Assembly: GCF_030283205.1 (NCBI RefSeq)
Contig: NZ_JASNWF010000003.1
Span: forward strand, 124,001 to 188,000
Length of the DNA stretch: 64,000 bases
Reading direction: 5' to 3'
DNA from: Actinomadura opuntiae
GTDB taxonomy: Bacteria > Actinomycetota > Actinomycetes > Streptosporangiales > Streptosporangiaceae
The translations under genes were made by a program, and so were the position numbers. The stretch's first letter is position 1, and every line of letters begins with the position of its first letter. The notes under the pieces were generated by a model. That model had not been told where the DNA came from, did not search any database, and was given only the letters and a program-made list of their open reading frames with translations. Positions 62,250 to 64,000 of this stretch are shown here, in pieces.

Positions 62250-62449
62250 GCGTATGGGACGCGTATGGGGCCTGCTCGCCGACCCCACCGGCTGGCCTAC
62301 ATTCGACCCGGCCATCCACGAAGTGCGCATCACCAGCGGCGGCGCCGTCACGGTGGACACGCGTTTCACCCTCCTACAACAGCGCCAAGCTGCACGCCGA
62401 GCTGACCCGCTGGCTCGACACGATCAAGACCGCCGCGGAACAGTCATGA
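62250..62449 (+). pseudogene. SRPBCC/polyketide-cyclase-like gene, collapsed
   Basis: The start VWGLLADPTGWPTFDPAIHE and GGAVTVDTRFTL is an SRPBCC (START-like) N-terminus. It is joined, in another frame, to the typical C-terminal helix AKLHAELTRWLDTIKTAAE with a stop at 62449. The middle 60-80 residues are missing. Confidence 0.65.
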
Positions 62450-62477
62450 CAGGCGGTCGTGACAAGCACGACGTTCC

Positions 62478-63326
62478 TTACTTCTGCTGGTGAAAACCGG
62501 TTCGCCAGGAGGGGTGACGGGGTTGCCATCCCAGGGCGGTCGCTTTGTGGTTGCGGGCGCCGCGTTCCCATCCGGCGCGGCCGTGGCCAGGAGCGGGCGC
62601 CGGTTCGTCAAGGGCGGTGGCCAGTGCGGGGAGCCAGGCGCGGGCGGGGGCGGGTTCGTGGTCGACGATGTTGATGGGGCCGTTGGGCCAGGTCAGGGCG
62701 AGCAGGGCGGCTTGGGCTGCGTCCTGGACGTGGACGAAAGAGGTCACGGCGTCATTGGCGAGCAGTTCACCGGCTCGCAGTCGTGCAGCGATGAGGCCCT
62801 GGGGGGCGTACCAGGTGTCAGGCCCGTACAGGGTGCCGTAGCGCAGGATGACGTGGTCGCTGATCTCGGCGGCCGCGGTCTCCAGTGCGTGGATTCCGCC
62901 GATGGTGGTGGCGCGTGGTGGGGGCGCGGACAGGTCGAGCGGGACGGATTCGTCGGCGGGCAGGTCGCCGGCCTCGTAGGCCCAGGCGATCGATTGGGCG
63001 ACGATGCGGCCGACGCCGGCCTTGCGGGCGGCGTCGACCAGGTTGCGGGTGCCGTCGCGGCGGATGCGGGCGTTGTCGGCCGGGCTGCCGTCGCCGAGCG
63101 CGGTGAGTTGGTGGATGAGGGCGTCGGGTGCCGTGGTGAGCAGCGCGTCGGTGACGGCCTCTCGGTCGAAGACGTCGAGGGCGATGCCGGTGGCGCCGGC
63201 GGCGCCGAGACGGGCTGCGCCTCGGGTGGTACGGGAGGTGCCGGTGACCTGGTGGCCCGCCTGCAGCAGGAGCGGGACCAGGGCGCGGCCGATGACGCCG
63301 GTCGCACCGGCAAGGAAGACGTGCAT
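62478..63326 (-). CDS. NAD-dependent epimerase/dehydratase-family protein
   Basis: A 282-residue extended SDR. The cofactor motif is HVFLAGATGVIGRALVPLLL at the N-terminus; TRNLVDAARKAGVGRIVAQS is the usual central block, and YG in ILRYGTLYGPDTWY is normal, but the YxxxK is not clear (HALETAAAEI stands near its place). Such atypical members often reduce small ketones or bind flavin. Its start is separated by one base from the cupin stop, so both are co-transcribed. Confidence 0.85.
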   Translation of the reverse strand: MHVFLAGATGVIGRALVPLLLQAGHQVTGTSRTTRGAARLGAAGATGIALDVFDREAVTDALLTTAPDALIHQLTALGDGSPADNARIRRDGTRNLVDAARKAGVGRIVAQSIAWAYEAGDLPADESVPLDLSAPPPRATTIGGIHALETAAAEISDHVILRYGTLYGPDTWYAPQGLIAARLRAGELLANDAVTSFVHVQDAAQAALLALTWPNGPINIVDHEPAPARAWLPALATALDEPAPAPGHGRAGWERGARNHKATALGWQPRHPSWRTGFHQQK

Positions 63327-63327
63327 G

Positions 63328-63714
63328 TCAGGCCTCCGTTCGTGCGCGGCGGTCGCGGCGGGCGTCGAGTTCGTCGTCGACCAGGGCGAGCATGGGCAGT
63401 CCCGGCGCGCCGATCATCACGACGAGCAGGCGGGTCCAGGCGTCCGGGAGATTGTTGGCGGCTTGATAGTGGATGACGTCGCCGCCCGGTTCCCAGAACG
63501 CCTCGCCGGCGCGGATCACCCGGGGCGGTTCTCCCTCCAGTTCGAAGAGCAGTTCGCCTTCGAGGAGATAACCGAAGACCGGGCCGGAGTGGCGGTGGGG
63601 CGGGGTGCCCGGGTCGCCGGGCGGCAGTTCGAGCGTCGCCGTCATCACCTCGGCGCCGTCGGGGATGAACGGCGGCACCTGATGCAGCAGGGTCGTCAGA
63701 GTCGTGGAGCTCAT
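63328..63714 (-). CDS. Cupin-domain protein
   Basis: A 128-residue single-cupin protein. Motif 1 is PPHRHSGPVFGYLLEGELLFE with two His and a Glu, and motif 2 is PGGDVIHYQAANN with the third His. It may be a small dioxygenase or sensor. It lies between an MFS gene and the epimerase-like gene, spaced 5 and 1 bases, as one operon. Confidence 0.85.
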   Translation of the reverse strand: MSSTTLTTLLHQVPPFIPDGAEVMTATLELPPGDPGTPPHRHSGPVFGYLLEGELLFELEGEPPRVIRAGEAFWEPGGDVIHYQAANNLPDAWTRLLVVMIGAPGLPMLALVDDELDARRDRRARTEA

Positions 63715-63719
63715 GGTTC

Positions 63720-64000
63720 CTACCTGTGAGAGGTTCGGGCCGTGCGGTTCAGGAAGAGGAAGACGAGGGCGGCACCGAGCAGTACGACGCAGGCGTCCAC
63801 GAGCAGGCCGGTGCGGATGCCGGTCAGGGTGTCGTGCGCCGAGCCGATCCGGGCGGTGGCGATCGCGCTGATGACCGGGATCCCCACGGTGATGCCGACC
63901 TGCTGGGTCATCGAGGCCAGTCCGCTGGCCAGGCCTTGCTCGGAGTCGGGCAGGCCGGAGGTGGCGGTCACCATGTAGGAGACGACGGCGCCGATATGGC
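63720..64000 (-). CDS. MFS transporter (DHA2-like), C-terminal end, leaves the window
   Basis: The frame is open to the last base. It reads GLPDSEQGLASGLASMTQQV, a DHA2-type late block, then two hydrophobic segments including GLLVDACVVLLGAALVFLFL and a short basic tail. It is the upstream member of the cupin/epimerase run. Confidence 0.85.
   Translation of the reverse strand, partial: HIGAVVSYMVTATSGLPDSEQGLASGLASMTQQVGITVGIPVISAIATARIGSAHDTLTGIRTGLLVDACVVLLGAALVFLFLNRTARTSHR

Noticed and set aside
22853..64000. A second copy of the tRNA-Pro 3' half that would mark the right end of the integrated element
   Set aside because: I looked for the T-arm and acceptor sequence further along and did not see it, so the right boundary is not called.

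Overview
High-GC actinobacterial DNA. The protein families, GTG starts, leaderless-type promoters and teichoic-acid genes suggest a filamentous actinomycete, perhaps Actinomadura or a relative; the genus is inference. Nothing here is a CRISPR array or an rRNA gene.

From 1 to 22.8 kb the DNA is orderly. Glycerol use comes first: glpK1 and an IclR/GylR regulator face glpF-glpK2-glpD, with two matching palindromes between them. Next is a minus-strand block whose core (fadE30, ipdF, kstR2, fadA6) has the gene content and order of the mycobacterial KstR2 regulon, which degrades the last two rings of steroids. It ends in a flavin oxidoreductase, a short-chain dehydrogenase and a dehydratase broken by an amber codon. 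Two wall-polymer genes follow (a GT2-TagF fusion and a GT4), then a CHAP-domain wall hydrolase under a c-di-AMP (ydaO-type) riboswitch, an ANTAR-PAS-SpoIIE phosphatase and a beta-lactamase-fold protein.

At 22.78 kb lies tRNA-Pro(GGG) with the tail of a tyrosine integrase against it, the classic edge of an integrated element. From there to about 52.5 kb the window is a mosaic: intact cassettes (MFS plus RraA-like protein, MarR with a haloalkane dehalogenase, HxlR with an MBL hydrolase and a quinone oxidoreductase, TetR with a 1162-residue propeller/TPR protein, YihY, GH15, MFS) sit among truncated, frameshifted or fused genes and decayed IS elements (IS110-, IS5-, IS3/IS481-like and a further DDE family). 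Many junctions can be placed to within a few bases.

From 52.6 to 59.2 kb is the most interesting part: a candidate RiPP cluster. Four genes overlap by ATGA: a methyltransferase-like protein, an HExxH protein resembling peptide beta-hydroxylases, a 2OG-Fe(II) oxygenase with H-x-D...H, and a paralogue of that oxygenase without its iron ligands. A 72-residue candidate precursor, a strong hairpin, an MFS exporter and a TPR protein follow. Four TGGAAC repeats precede the operon, and related transposase remnants in the same orientation lie on both sides.

From 59.2 to 64 kb are a Vat/CatB-type acetyltransferase start fused to transposase, a DHA2 efflux pump divergent from its probable TetR regulator, a decayed SRPBCC gene, an epimerase-like protein, a cupin and the end of another MFS pump.
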